Origin: Ruminococcus sp. OA3
GTDB taxonomy: Bacteria; Bacillota; Clostridia; Lachnospirales; Lachnospiraceae
Direction of reading: 5' to 3'
Length of the DNA: 64,000 nt
Assembly (NCBI RefSeq): GCF_022440845.1
Contig: NZ_JAKNTO010000001.1
Location: forward strand, 2,480,001-2,544,000
The translations under genes were made by a program, and so were the position numbers. Under the pieces are notes generated by a model that saw nothing but the letters and a program-made list of their open reading frames with translations, searched no databases and had not been told where the DNA came from. Below are positions 16,271 to 24,608 of the stretch, piece by piece (the first letter of the stretch is position 1; every line of letters starts with the position of its first letter).

Positions 16271-18622
16271 GTGGAAAACAGAATCTTATTCTGGGCCGGA
16301 ATCAGAAAGCATAAAGGCAGCCTTCTGGGAATCGCCGTCCTGCTGTTTTTGGTATCGCTTTCCTTATCCACCGTTCTCACCACATATCTTGGAGGAGGCA
16401 GTCATATCCGTCAGGAGATGCAAAGAGCAGGGTTTGGAAGCCTGACCGCATGGGTGGCCGGCGTGCCGGATATGGAACTTTTGACAGACAGCATAAAGAC
16501 ACAGGAAGGGATCGAAAGGACGGAAGTACAGAATCTGATTTTTTCCGACTATGAGGCAAACGGTGTGGAGTCAGACAGTCAAGGACAGTTGATCCCGTGG
16601 ACCACCGGGAAAAAAACATACCATTTCTTCCGGGATGATTTCTCCGGCTACAGGGAGGCGCCAAATGAGGTCACAGCCGGAACGGTCTATGTATCGCCTT
16701 CCATGGTTTCCATGACGGACCTGCAGATCGGAGACAGCATCACATTTTCCATTGCAAGAGGAGGACAAAACATAAGCTTTACGGTTGCAGGATACTATGA
16801 GGACCCCTTCATGGGAAGTTCCATGATCGGGATGAAAGGGTTCTTAATTGCTGAAACAGATTACACAGCAATCCTTCAGACCATTGCAGAAACCGGCATG
16901 GACAGCCTGGCCAGAAACGGTGCCATGATTCACATTTTTACCGAGGACAAAAGCAATGCCAGTATATCTGACGTCAGCCGGCTCCTCAATGAAAACACTC
17001 CGATTTCCCGGTATACGGAAGTTGTTCACAGTGCGGACGCCATCGAGGGCTTCATGGGAATCCTTCAAAATGCTTTTTGCGGCCTTCTGGCAGCATTTGC
17101 CCTGATTCTCCTGATTGCGGCCATGGTGGTTCTGGGGCACAGCATTTGCGGTGTCATAGAACAGGAGTATAAGAATCTCGCCGTATTAAAAACCATTGGG
17201 ATGACGGGAAGCCGGCTGATCCGGCTGCAGCTTGTACAGTATCTGGCGGTTATGGTTGTGGGCATTTTAACCGGAATCCTGGCGGCATTTCCGGCATCCA
17301 AGGCGGCAGGAAGGATGACACTCACCACGACAGGCGTTCTCCTGACTGCAGATTTACCGGGACTGCCATGTCTGGCAGCTTTTGCAGGAATCCTGCTTCT
17401 GCTTATGGGATTTACAGTCCTGAAACTGAGAAAGATCATTTCTGTCACACCCATAAAGGCCATCCGGGGTGAAACAACAGAAAAATGGTGGAAACGGGGA
17501 AAGACATTCCGGATGAAAGCAGAAGGGCTTCCCGTCCGGCTGGCCCTGCGTCAGTTTCTGTCAGGGAAAAAACGTTATGTCAGTGCATGTCTGATTGCCG
17601 GACTGCTTGTGTTCTTCGCATCTCTGGCCGGCAGGATGAACGGTTGGCTTGGGCCAGATGGCAAAGGGATGATGGATGCCTTTAATCCGGCGGATCTGGA
17701 TATTGGCGTGCAGGCTCTGGGAGAACTTGACCCGGAGGAGATGGAGGATATGGTACGCTCCTACACTGCTATTACGGACAGCTATCTTCTTGCCATGCCA
17801 AGCGTATCCGTAAATGGTACGAATTATACCGCAAATGTGATCACCGAGCCGGAACGTTTCCATATCAGTCAGGGAAAGACCAGCCAGAATGCGGATGAGG
17901 TGGTACTGACAGAGACAGCCGCCTCTGATCTGGGAGTAACTATTGGTGAGAAAGTGAAGATCCGTGGTGATGTGGGAATCGGGGAATTCACGGTTTCCGG
18001 AATCTATCACTGCGCCAATGACATGGGAGTCAACATCGGCATGAACCGGGAAGGATATCTCACCATCGGGCAGGAAACTCTCCGGCTTTGGTGCCACCAT
18101 TATTTTCTTGCAGACCCATCACAAAGGACGGCGGTTGCAGAAGGGCTCACGCAGGCTTACGGTGGCGATGTGCATGTCCATGAGAACTCCTGGCCGGGGC
18201 TTTTTGGAATGATCTCGGCCATGCGGGGGCTTCTGGCATTCATGTATGGCATGATCGCAGTATTTGTCTTCATTGTGACAATCATGACCGGAAGTAAAAT
18301 CCTGGCAGCGGAGCAAAAAGATCTGGGCATCTACAAATCCATTGGATGTTCTGCCAGAATGCTGCGGGGCACGTTTGCCCTGCGATTTGGGATTGTGTCA
18401 GCCATAGGCGCTGCCGGGGGAACCATACTGGCAGCAATCCTTACAGACCCGTTTGTTTCCGCTGTGATGCGGCTCTCAGGAATCAGTAATTTTGCTTCCC
18501 ACCCTTCATTTTTCAATATGATCATACCTGGTTTGACTGTTATCCTCTTATTCCTTGGTGGCTCTTATCTGACGGCAGGCAGGATCAAAAAGTCGGATAT
18601 GACAATATTGACAGCAGATTAA
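16271..18622 (+). CDS. FtsX-family ABC transporter permease
   Basis: Two-domain permease of about 783 residues. One membrane helix is near the N-terminus, three fall at about 260-390, one near 440, and three at about 665-770. Two large extracytoplasmic domains lie between them. This is the MacB/LolCE-like arrangement in which ATP hydrolysis in the cytoplasm drives a mechanical movement outside. The GTG at 16271 is chosen over the ATG at 16235 because AGGAGGT lies 6-7 nt before the GTG and the ATG falls inside the ATPase gene. It pairs with the ATPase just upstream. The substrate is unknown. Confidence 0.9.
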   Translation: MENRILFWAGIRKHKGSLLGIAVLLFLVSLSLSTVLTTYLGGGSHIRQEMQRAGFGSLTAWVAGVPDMELLTDSIKTQEGIERTEVQNLIFSDYEANGVESDSQGQLIPWTTGKKTYHFFRDDFSGYREAPNEVTAGTVYVSPSMVSMTDLQIGDSITFSIARGGQNISFTVAGYYEDPFMGSSMIGMKGFLIAETDYTAILQTIAETGMDSLARNGAMIHIFTEDKSNASISDVSRLLNENTPISRYTEVVHSADAIEGFMGILQNAFCGLLAAFALILLIAAMVVLGHSICGVIEQEYKNLAVLKTIGMTGSRLIRLQLVQYLAVMVVGILTGILAAFPASKAAGRMTLTTTGVLLTADLPGLPCLAAFAGILLLLMGFTVLKLRKIISVTPIKAIRGETTEKWWKRGKTFRMKAEGLPVRLALRQFLSGKKRYVSACLIAGLLVFFASLAGRMNGWLGPDGKGMMDAFNPADLDIGVQALGELDPEEMEDMVRSYTAITDSYLLAMPSVSVNGTNYTANVITEPERFHISQGKTSQNADEVVLTETAASDLGVTIGEKVKIRGDVGIGEFTVSGIYHCANDMGVNIGMNREGYLTIGQETLRLWCHHYFLADPSQRTAVAEGLTQAYGGDVHVHENSWPGLFGMISAMRGLLAFMYGMIAVFVFIVTIMTGSKILAAEQKDLGIYKSIGCSARMLRGTFALRFGIVSAIGAAGGTILAAILTDPFVSAVMRLSGISNFASHPSFFNMIIPGLTVILLFLGGSYLTAGRIKKSDMTILTAD

Positions 18623-18629
18623 AGAATTG

Positions 18630-18714
18630 TTTTGCGCACAGCGCAAAATAATTCGCTACTGCTTGACTCGGTCAAGCAGGTTCCACAAGTTGTTTAACAA
18701 AGCGCATAATGCGC
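18630..18714. repeat. Cluster of four consecutive perfect hairpins
   Basis: TTTTGCGC with GCGCAAAA (18630-18648), CTGCTTGAC with GTCAAGCAG (18659-18679), TTGTT with AACAA (18690-18700), and GCGCAT with ATGCGC (18702-18714) follow one another within 85 bp. The first could stop transcription of the ABC operon, but it has no T-run. The last ends next to the AAAGGA ribosome-binding site of the next gene. Confidence 0.55.
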
Positions 18715-18728
18715 AGAAAGGACAAATC

Positions 18729-19346
18729 ATGAAGAATAAAACAGTAAAAAAAGTAATGGCAATGAATGCGGTAATCCTGTTATCCGCTGCAGTTCTTGGA
18801 GGATGTGGGCAGGATGAAGGAGTCCGGGATACCGGGAGTACCAGTCAGGGTGCTGCAGATGCAGGTATAGGTTCAGTCGCGGGGACGGAGTCCGGCACGG
18901 AAGCTGACGACATGGCAGGCGGTCAGGCAGTAAGCGGGGTATCAGAATTAGAGGTTCGGTTTGGGGATGACGGGGAACCGTTTATGATGCGGCTTACTGA
19001 GAATGAAACAGCCAAAGCAATTGCCCGCTATGTGGGAACATCGGACTGGCGGCTTCCGATTTATGAGCGGGATGACGATGCAGACTATGACGTCATGCAG
19101 TATTACGATGTATCCAGCAGATACGATATCCCATCCGATCCGGAAACTGTGACATCTGAAAAAGCGGGAGAAGTATATTATTCAGACCCCAACCGCATCG
19201 TACTTTTTTACCATGATGCTGAGATTACCGGGGAATATACCAGGATAGGAACCTTTGACCCGACAGAGGAATTTGTGACTGCGGTAGAAGAAAACCCGGT
19301 ATTGGAAGGCTGGGGCAATAAGATTGTTCAGATTGCCCGGTCATAG
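18729..19346 (+). CDS. Lipoprotein with a cyclophilin-like domain
   Basis: 205 residues. A signal peptide ends in a lipobox (AAVLGGC). A Gly/Ser/Asp-rich linker (about 35-75) leads to a cyclophilin-like fold domain: LEVRFGDDGEPFMMRLTENE opens it (quoted as EPFMMRLTENETAK), followed by VYYSDPNRIVLFYHDAEI and WGNKIVQI. This domain type is common in Clostridia next to reductases and redox genes; its biochemistry is unsettled. Upstream in-frame ATGs fall inside the hairpin cluster. The ATG at 18729 has AAAGGA just upstream. It starts an operon with DUF3737 and a second cyclophilin-like lipoprotein. Confidence 0.8.
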   Translation: MKNKTVKKVMAMNAVILLSAAVLGGCGQDEGVRDTGSTSQGAADAGIGSVAGTESGTEADDMAGGQAVSGVSELEVRFGDDGEPFMMRLTENETAKAIARYVGTSDWRLPIYERDDDADYDVMQYYDVSSRYDIPSDPETVTSEKAGEVYYSDPNRIVLFYHDAEITGEYTRIGTFDPTEEFVTAVEENPVLEGWGNKIVQIARS

Positions 19347-19373
19347 CAAAAAACCTAAAAGGAGATTAAAAGA

Positions 19374-20240
19374 ATGAAAGAAATCAGACAGGAATATTTA
19401 ACTGGAGAACGTCCACTTTTCAAAGGTCAGGATTTAAAAATATATGACACCATATTTACGGACGGAGAATCACCGCTGAAGGAAAGTAATCATATTGAAC
19501 TTTATGGAAGCATGTTTAAATGGAAATATCCGCTTTGGTATGCAAAAAATATTTTAGCTCAGGACTGTACCTGGTTTGAAATGGGCCGCGCCGGAGTTTG
19601 GTATACCGACAATATCACGGTGAAAAATTCAATCATCGAGGCTGCAAAAAATTTCCGCCGGTGTCATGGCGTAACACTTCAAAATGTGCATTTCCCGAAT
19701 GCAGCAGAGACTTTGTGGAACTGTGACGGGGTGACGATGGAGCAGGTTACAGCAAAGGGTGACTACTTTGCCATGAACAGCCGGAATATGAAACTCTATG
19801 ATTTTGAGCTGGTTGGAAATTATTCCTTTGACGGGGTAAAGGATATGGAAATCCATAATGCAAAACTGCTATCCAAAGATGCTTTCTGGAACAGTGAGAA
19901 TGTGACGGTATATGATTCCTTTATATCCGGGGAATATCTTGGCTGGAATGCCAAAAACCTGACCCTGATCAATTGTACCATTGAAAGCCTGCAGGGCATG
20001 TGTTATATTGAAAATCTTGTCATGAAAAACTGCCGTCTGCTGAATACCACATTGGCTTTTGAGTATTCTACTGTGACTGCGGAAATCGACGGGAAGATTG
20101 ACAGTGTGATGAATCCTTCCGGTGGAAGCATAAAGGCAGATTATATAGGAGAGCTGATCGTAGAAAAAGATAAGGTGGATCCCGATGCGACAGTCATTAC
20201 CTGCCGCATGAGCAGCAGTACAGAGCAAATGGCGGGATGA
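19374..20240 (+). CDS. DUF3737 family protein (right-handed beta-helix)
   Basis: 288 residues without a signal peptide. Repeated short strands with periodic Trp, Asn, Asp and Cys (LWNCDGVTMEQVTAKG, YFAMNSRNMKLYDFEL, FWNSENVTVYDS, GWNAKNLTLINC) indicate a pentapeptide/pectate-lyase-like beta-helix. The DUF3737 family has this length and look. The function is unknown; the fold suggests binding of a carbohydrate or another extended ligand. It lies 27 bp after the first cyclophilin-like lipoprotein and 72 bp before the second. Confidence 0.8.
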   Translation: MKEIRQEYLTGERPLFKGQDLKIYDTIFTDGESPLKESNHIELYGSMFKWKYPLWYAKNILAQDCTWFEMGRAGVWYTDNITVKNSIIEAAKNFRRCHGVTLQNVHFPNAAETLWNCDGVTMEQVTAKGDYFAMNSRNMKLYDFELVGNYSFDGVKDMEIHNAKLLSKDAFWNSENVTVYDSFISGEYLGWNAKNLTLINCTIESLQGMCYIENLVMKNCRLLNTTLAFEYSTVTAEIDGKIDSVMNPSGGSIKADYIGELIVEKDKVDPDATVITCRMSSSTEQMAG

Positions 20241-20312
20241 TTACAGTAACAACAGGATTAATGCAGGAAGAATATATATGGGAATTACAGACTTTACAGG
20301 AGGTGTTACGCC

Positions 20313-20861
20313 ATGAAAAAAATAGTACCCTTTCTCGTTGGCGGGCTGCTGCTCTCGCTTTCCGCCTGCAGCAGCAATTCCAGGCAAGAACCTGATAACA
20401 CAGATGCCACGCAGACAGAACCAACGGTCACGGAATCTACTGAGGAACCCCAGACATCGGAATCAGAAGAAACAACTTCTGAACCAGAGGAAACCCGTGC
20501 CGATACCCTGCAGATTCGGGTGGAGGGCAAAGAAGGGCAGGATATCGTCTTCCGGTTAAATGACAGCCCGGCCGCAAACACACTGTATGAACAGCTGCCT
20601 CTATCTATTCAGATAGAAGACTACAGCCATAATGAAAAAATATTTTATCCTCCAAACGAACTGGAGACCAGCAAAACACCGCTGGCTGAAGGTCCGGCCG
20701 GAACACTTGCATACTATGCACCCTGGGGCAATGTCGTTCTTTACTATGGTGAGTGTGGAGGTGCCGGCGGTCTGTATGAACTCGGAGAAGCCGTGTCAGG
20801 TGCAGACCAGATTGAAAACCTGTCCGGAGAGATCCAGATAAATATGGTAGAAAATAACTGA
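20313..20861 (+). CDS. Second lipoprotein with a cyclophilin-like domain
   Basis: 182 residues. The lipoprotein signal ends at LSLSAC, followed by a Thr/Glu/Ser-rich linker (about 25-65). The cyclophilin-like domain runs to the end: LQIRVEGKEGQDIVFRLND, YEQLPLSIQIEDYSHNEKI, LAYYAPWGNVVLYYGE, GLYELGEAVSG. It is a closer match to the standard cyclophilin-like family than the protein at 18729. ACAGGAGG precedes the ATG. Two members in one operon suggest duplication with divergence. Confidence 0.85.
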   Translation: MKKIVPFLVGGLLLSLSACSSNSRQEPDNTDATQTEPTVTESTEEPQTSESEETTSEPEETRADTLQIRVEGKEGQDIVFRLNDSPAANTLYEQLPLSIQIEDYSHNEKIFYPPNELETSKTPLAEGPAGTLAYYAPWGNVVLYYGECGGAGGLYELGEAVSGADQIENLSGEIQINMVENN

Positions 20862-20913
20862 GATAATTGTTTGTCCAATGAATATACAACAGGACAAGGA
20901 AGGAGAGCGGCAG

Positions 20914-21528
20914 ATGGGCAGTTTTATTTTAAAAGGGATTTTTATTGGTCTTCTCTTTGGCATGCCGGCCGGGGCAGTCGGAGCGATGACCGCACAAAGA
21001 ACTCTGAACTACGGCATGAGGGCAGGATTGTTAACGGGGTTCGGCTCCTCTGTAGCAGATTGTCTTTACGCGTGCGTCGGTGTCTTTGGACTGACCCTGA
21101 TATCCGACTTTCTGCTCCGGTATCAGAGTTTCATCAGTCTCGCCGGAGGCTGCCTGATACTGGGAATGGGCATCCGCGTGTTGCTGGCAAAAGACAGCAG
21201 CCAGCAAAATACATCAGACGCTGCCGGAGGCATCCGTATGTTTGTTTCTTCCTTTGCAGTGGGAATTACAAATCCGGCGGCCATTCTTACCTTTCTATTT
21301 GCCTTTTCCTGGTTTGGCATACAAGGGCAGACCGGGCTTAAAGAGGGGATATGCCTGGTCTGCGGCGTATTTATCGGAACATATCTTTGGTGGGGAACGC
21401 TGTCCGGAATAGTCACAGTATGGAAGAAGAAAGCGAAAAATAACCGTTTTCCGATCATGAACCGGATATTTGGAACAGCCTTAAGTATTTTTGGGGCGGT
21501 GGTGCTGGTACAACATTTTATAAACTAG
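20914..21528 (+). CDS. LysE/RhtB-family amino acid exporter
   Basis: 204-residue membrane protein with about six helices. It shows the family N-terminus GLLFGMPAGAVGAMTAQRTL, a G-rich second helix, and the PF01810-type segment VGITNPAAILTFLFAFSWFG. Proteins of this family export basic or hydrophobic amino acids and related metabolites. AAGGAGAG lies 6 nt before the ATG at 20914, so this start is preferred over the ATG at 20878. It precedes a MalY/PatB aminotransferase, which suggests export of a sulfur amino acid or its product (inference). Confidence 0.85.
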   Translation: MGSFILKGIFIGLLFGMPAGAVGAMTAQRTLNYGMRAGLLTGFGSSVADCLYACVGVFGLTLISDFLLRYQSFISLAGGCLILGMGIRVLLAKDSSQQNTSDAAGGIRMFVSSFAVGITNPAAILTFLFAFSWFGIQGQTGLKEGICLVCGVFIGTYLWWGTLSGIVTVWKKKAKNNRFPIMNRIFGTALSIFGAVVLVQHFIN

Positions 21529-21565
21529 AGATATATCCCATGGAGGATGAAAAGGAGGAGAAACA

Positions 21566-22750
21566 ATGGATTGTGAGTATCAATTTGATGAATGTGTGGA
21601 CCGCAGAAATACAGGTTCTATGAAATGGGATGTCTCGGAAGGGGAACTGCCCATGTGGGTGGCTGACATGGATTTTAGGACAGCACCTGGAATTATAGAA
21701 ATAATAACCGAGAGGGCTAGACAGGGAGTATTTGGGTACACTTTAGTGACGGATGAATGGTATCAGGCCTATCAGACATGGTGGAAGGAACGGCACCATT
21801 TTGAAATCCAAAAAGAATGGCTGATTTTCTGTACGGGTGTCGTACCCGCCATTTCCAGCGTTGTCCGGAAGGTTACTGCGGTCGGGGAGAATGTCGTGGT
21901 AATGACGCCGGTTTATCATATATTTTTTAATTCTATCTTGAATAATGGGAGAAATGTTCTGGAAAGCAGGCTTAAGTATGATGGGAGCCAGTATCAGATT
22001 GATTTTGACGATTTAGAAGAGAAGCTTTCCAACCCTCAGACAACCCTTCTTATTTTGTGTAATCCCCACAATCCGATGGGGAAGATATGGGAAAGGGAAA
22101 CTTTGGAAAAAATCGGGGACTTATGCAGCAGATACCATGTGCTGGTGCTTTCGGATGAAATACACTGTGACATAACGGAACCAGGATGGGAGTATACGCC
22201 ATTTGCTTCGGTATCTGAAAGCTGCCGCTCAAACAGTGTCACATGTGTGGCTCCTACAAAAGCGTTTAATCTGGCTGGAATCCAGACGGCAGCGGTCATC
22301 GTCCCGGATGATAATTTAAGGCATAAAATCAGCCGCGGCCTTAACACGGATGAAGCAGCACAACCCAGTGTATTTGCCGCCATTGCGCCGGTTGCCGCGT
22401 TTGCCTGCGGAGGGGAATGGCTGGATTCCCTGCGGAATTATCTGTGGGAAAACAGAACCTTCGCAGAAGAATATATCAAAAAAGAAATGAAAGGCATATC
22501 CGTGGTTTCTGCCAGGGCGACTTATCTGCTTTGGATAGACTGCCGGAACATTATAGGAAATTCAACGGAACTCTGCCGTTTTATCCGCAGTTACAGCGGA
22601 CTCTATCTCTCTGACGGAAATGAATACAGAAATGGGGAGGGATTCCTGCGTATGAATCTTGCCTGTCCGAGACATCAGGTGCAAGACGGACTGAAACGTC
22701 TGAAAGAGAGCATGACCGCTTATGAGAACTGGGTTGAGAAGCAATGCTGA
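21566..22750 (+). CDS. PLP-dependent aminotransferase, MalY/PatB cystathionine beta-lyase family
   Basis: 394-residue fold-type I PLP enzyme. The pyridoxal Lys is Lys232 in VAPTKAFNLAG; LCNPHNPMGKIW and VLSDEIHCDI (Asp that holds the pyridine nitrogen) precede it. MalY/PatB enzymes split C-S bonds in cystathionine or cysteine, releasing ammonia and pyruvate. The start has AAAGGAGGAG upstream. It ends the operon that began at 18729. Confidence 0.9.
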   Translation: MDCEYQFDECVDRRNTGSMKWDVSEGELPMWVADMDFRTAPGIIEIITERARQGVFGYTLVTDEWYQAYQTWWKERHHFEIQKEWLIFCTGVVPAISSVVRKVTAVGENVVVMTPVYHIFFNSILNNGRNVLESRLKYDGSQYQIDFDDLEEKLSNPQTTLLILCNPHNPMGKIWERETLEKIGDLCSRYHVLVLSDEIHCDITEPGWEYTPFASVSESCRSNSVTCVAPTKAFNLAGIQTAAVIVPDDNLRHKISRGLNTDEAAQPSVFAAIAPVAAFACGGEWLDSLRNYLWENRTFAEEYIKKEMKGISVVSARATYLLWIDCRNIIGNSTELCRFIRSYSGLYLSDGNEYRNGEGFLRMNLACPRHQVQDGLKRLKESMTAYENWVEKQC

Positions 22751-22805
22751 AAGAGGGGGACAGAAAGACCATCCGGGTAAAGCAACACAAAATAGTAAAT
22801 AAAGT

Positions 22806-22840
22806 GCAGCGGTTCATCCGGCAGAACGGATGACCGCTGC
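22806..22840. terminator. Bidirectional terminator between convergent genes
   Basis: A stem of about 14 bp, GCAGCGGTTCATCCG with CGGATGACCGCTGC, lies between the aminotransferase and the convergent ABC gene. The T-run is short on both sides. Confidence 0.65.
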
Positions 22841-22859
22841 TGTTATGCAGAGACAGCAA

Positions 22860-24608
22860 TCAGCTCAACTGGCTGCTCCATCCCCTGCTGCTTTCCCGTA
22901 CAGTTACAAAATTCCTGTAAATACCGTTCCGGGCGATCAGCTGTCCATGAGTACCTTGCTGGGCAATCCTGCCGTCTGCGATGACAAGGATCTGGTCAGC
23001 ACTTTGGATGGTATTCAGTCGGTGAGCGATGACCAGCAGAGTCTTGCCACGGCAGAGCTCACTGATTGCCTCCTGAATATAGATTTCATTATCGGCATCC
23101 ACGTTGGCGGTTGCCTCATCAAGGATAACAACAGGAGAATCCTTCAGAATACAGCGGGCGATAGAGATGCGCTGTTTTTCTCCTCCGGAGAGAGATTCTC
23201 CGCCCTCCCCGATCATTGTATCAAACCCCTGGGGCAGGGTCATTATGAAATCGTAGCAGCGGGCTTTCTTTGCAGCTTCCATGACTTCCTCCCGGGTGGC
23301 GTCCGGACGTCCCATGGAGATGTTGTTGTATACGGTATCCTGGAACAGGTAGACACGCTGGAAGACCATACTGATATGATTCATCAGATCAGAGAGCCTG
23401 ATATCACGTACATCTTTACCGCGGATGAGGACCTGCCCCCTGTTTACGTCCCAAAACCGGGTGAGGAGGCTCGCGATGGTGGACTTTCCGCCGCCGGATG
23501 GTCCAACCAGCGCCATCATCTGGTTTTTTGGAAGCGTGAGGGAAATATCGTGCAGTACCTCTTTTTCTCCATATCCGAAACTGACATTTTTGAAATTCAC
23601 TTCTGGCCCGTCATATGTTTCCGGGATTTGATCCCCGCCGCCGTCGGGCAATTCTTTTTCATCAAATACTTCTTCGATGCGGTCCATACAGCTGTTCATA
23701 ACGGTGAGGCGGGTGGCATTTCCATACAGTGCCTTAATCGGGCCGAAAAGTTCCATTGCGAACAGGAGCATGCCAACCAGATAGACAGCGTTCATCAGAC
23801 CGGTCTGGTACAGCAGCATAGCTGCAGCCAACACTGCCGCCGCGCCAAGCCCATAGGCCATGTTCAGCCGTCTCATCCAGGGAGACTGATTTTCCTCGAA
23901 TTCAATACTGGTTTTACACATTTTCTCGAAACAGCCGGTCAGTTCCTTTGATTTATCACCTAACAGGTTGTAGGTTTTGATAATACCGATGCCTTCTGTG
24001 AAATCCAGCACAGAATCCGTCAGCTTTTCATTCTGCTCCTGCCGGATGGAGGAATGGGCGAGAGCATCCCTCTGCATCCCGCGGGCAACCAGCCAGATCC
24101 CCAGCGTTACCAGTGCCGCTGTCAGTCCCAGCCAGAGGTTAAAAAACAACAGGAAGACGATCATCACCGCCTGAGAGAACAGGTAGCTCATCATATCCGC
24201 CAGAGTCATCATACAGTTTTCCTCGATAAATACCATGTCGGAGGACAGAACCGAACTGATCTTTCCGATATTGCCCTCAGTGAAATACCCCATAGGCATC
24301 TTTCGCAGGTGTCTGCCCAGTTTCATGCGCATATCTGCAAATACCATATAGCCTGCCGCAGACTGCATCCGGTCAGAGATGTGATGGAACAGGATCTGCA
24401 GTATCAGACACAGGACCATTCCACCCCCCAGCCACAGGCAGAGCCCTTTATCCGCAGTGTTGTCATAGAATGCGGTGAGAGCGAAGAAGGAGAGCATCAT
24501 GGGTGCTTTTGAGAGCATGGACTTTAAGAAACAGAAGACAAAAGCTCCCTGGATACGTCCTTTATACTGTCCTGATACTCCCAAAATTCGTTTCATCAGT
24601 GTGATCAT
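22860..24608 (-). CDS. Half-size ABC transporter, second subunit of a YbtPQ/IrtAB-like pair
   Basis: 582 residues: six membrane helices (to about 300) and one ATPase domain. Walker A is GPSGGGKST near 369, the signature is LSGGEKQRISIARC, Walker B is VVILDEATANVD, and the H-loop is in IAHRL. The start overlaps the stop of the upstream ABC gene (ATGA), with AGGAGG 9 nt before. It aligns by eye with the subunit at 32964: both have the same ATPase core and end in YRNFV..RE...GW. Proteins of this fold look like exporters, but YbtPQ and IrtAB import metal-siderophore complexes. Import here is an inference from the regulatory sites and the ECF neighbours. Confidence 0.88.
   Translation of the reverse strand: MITLMKRILGVSGQYKGRIQGAFVFCFLKSMLSKAPMMLSFFALTAFYDNTADKGLCLWLGGGMVLCLILQILFHHISDRMQSAAGYMVFADMRMKLGRHLRKMPMGYFTEGNIGKISSVLSSDMVFIEENCMMTLADMMSYLFSQAVMIVFLLFFNLWLGLTAALVTLGIWLVARGMQRDALAHSSIRQEQNEKLTDSVLDFTEGIGIIKTYNLLGDKSKELTGCFEKMCKTSIEFEENQSPWMRRLNMAYGLGAAAVLAAAMLLYQTGLMNAVYLVGMLLFAMELFGPIKALYGNATRLTVMNSCMDRIEEVFDEKELPDGGGDQIPETYDGPEVNFKNVSFGYGEKEVLHDISLTLPKNQMMALVGPSGGGKSTIASLLTRFWDVNRGQVLIRGKDVRDIRLSDLMNHISMVFQRVYLFQDTVYNNISMGRPDATREEVMEAAKKARCYDFIMTLPQGFDTMIGEGGESLSGGEKQRISIARCILKDSPVVILDEATANVDADNEIYIQEAISELCRGKTLLVIAHRLNTIQSADQILVIADGRIAQQGTHGQLIARNGIYRNFVTVRESSRGWSSQLS

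Noticed and set aside
22830-23951. Open frame of 373 codons on the plus strand
   Set aside because: Antisense to the ABC ATPase gene 22860-24608, which has all ATPase motifs.
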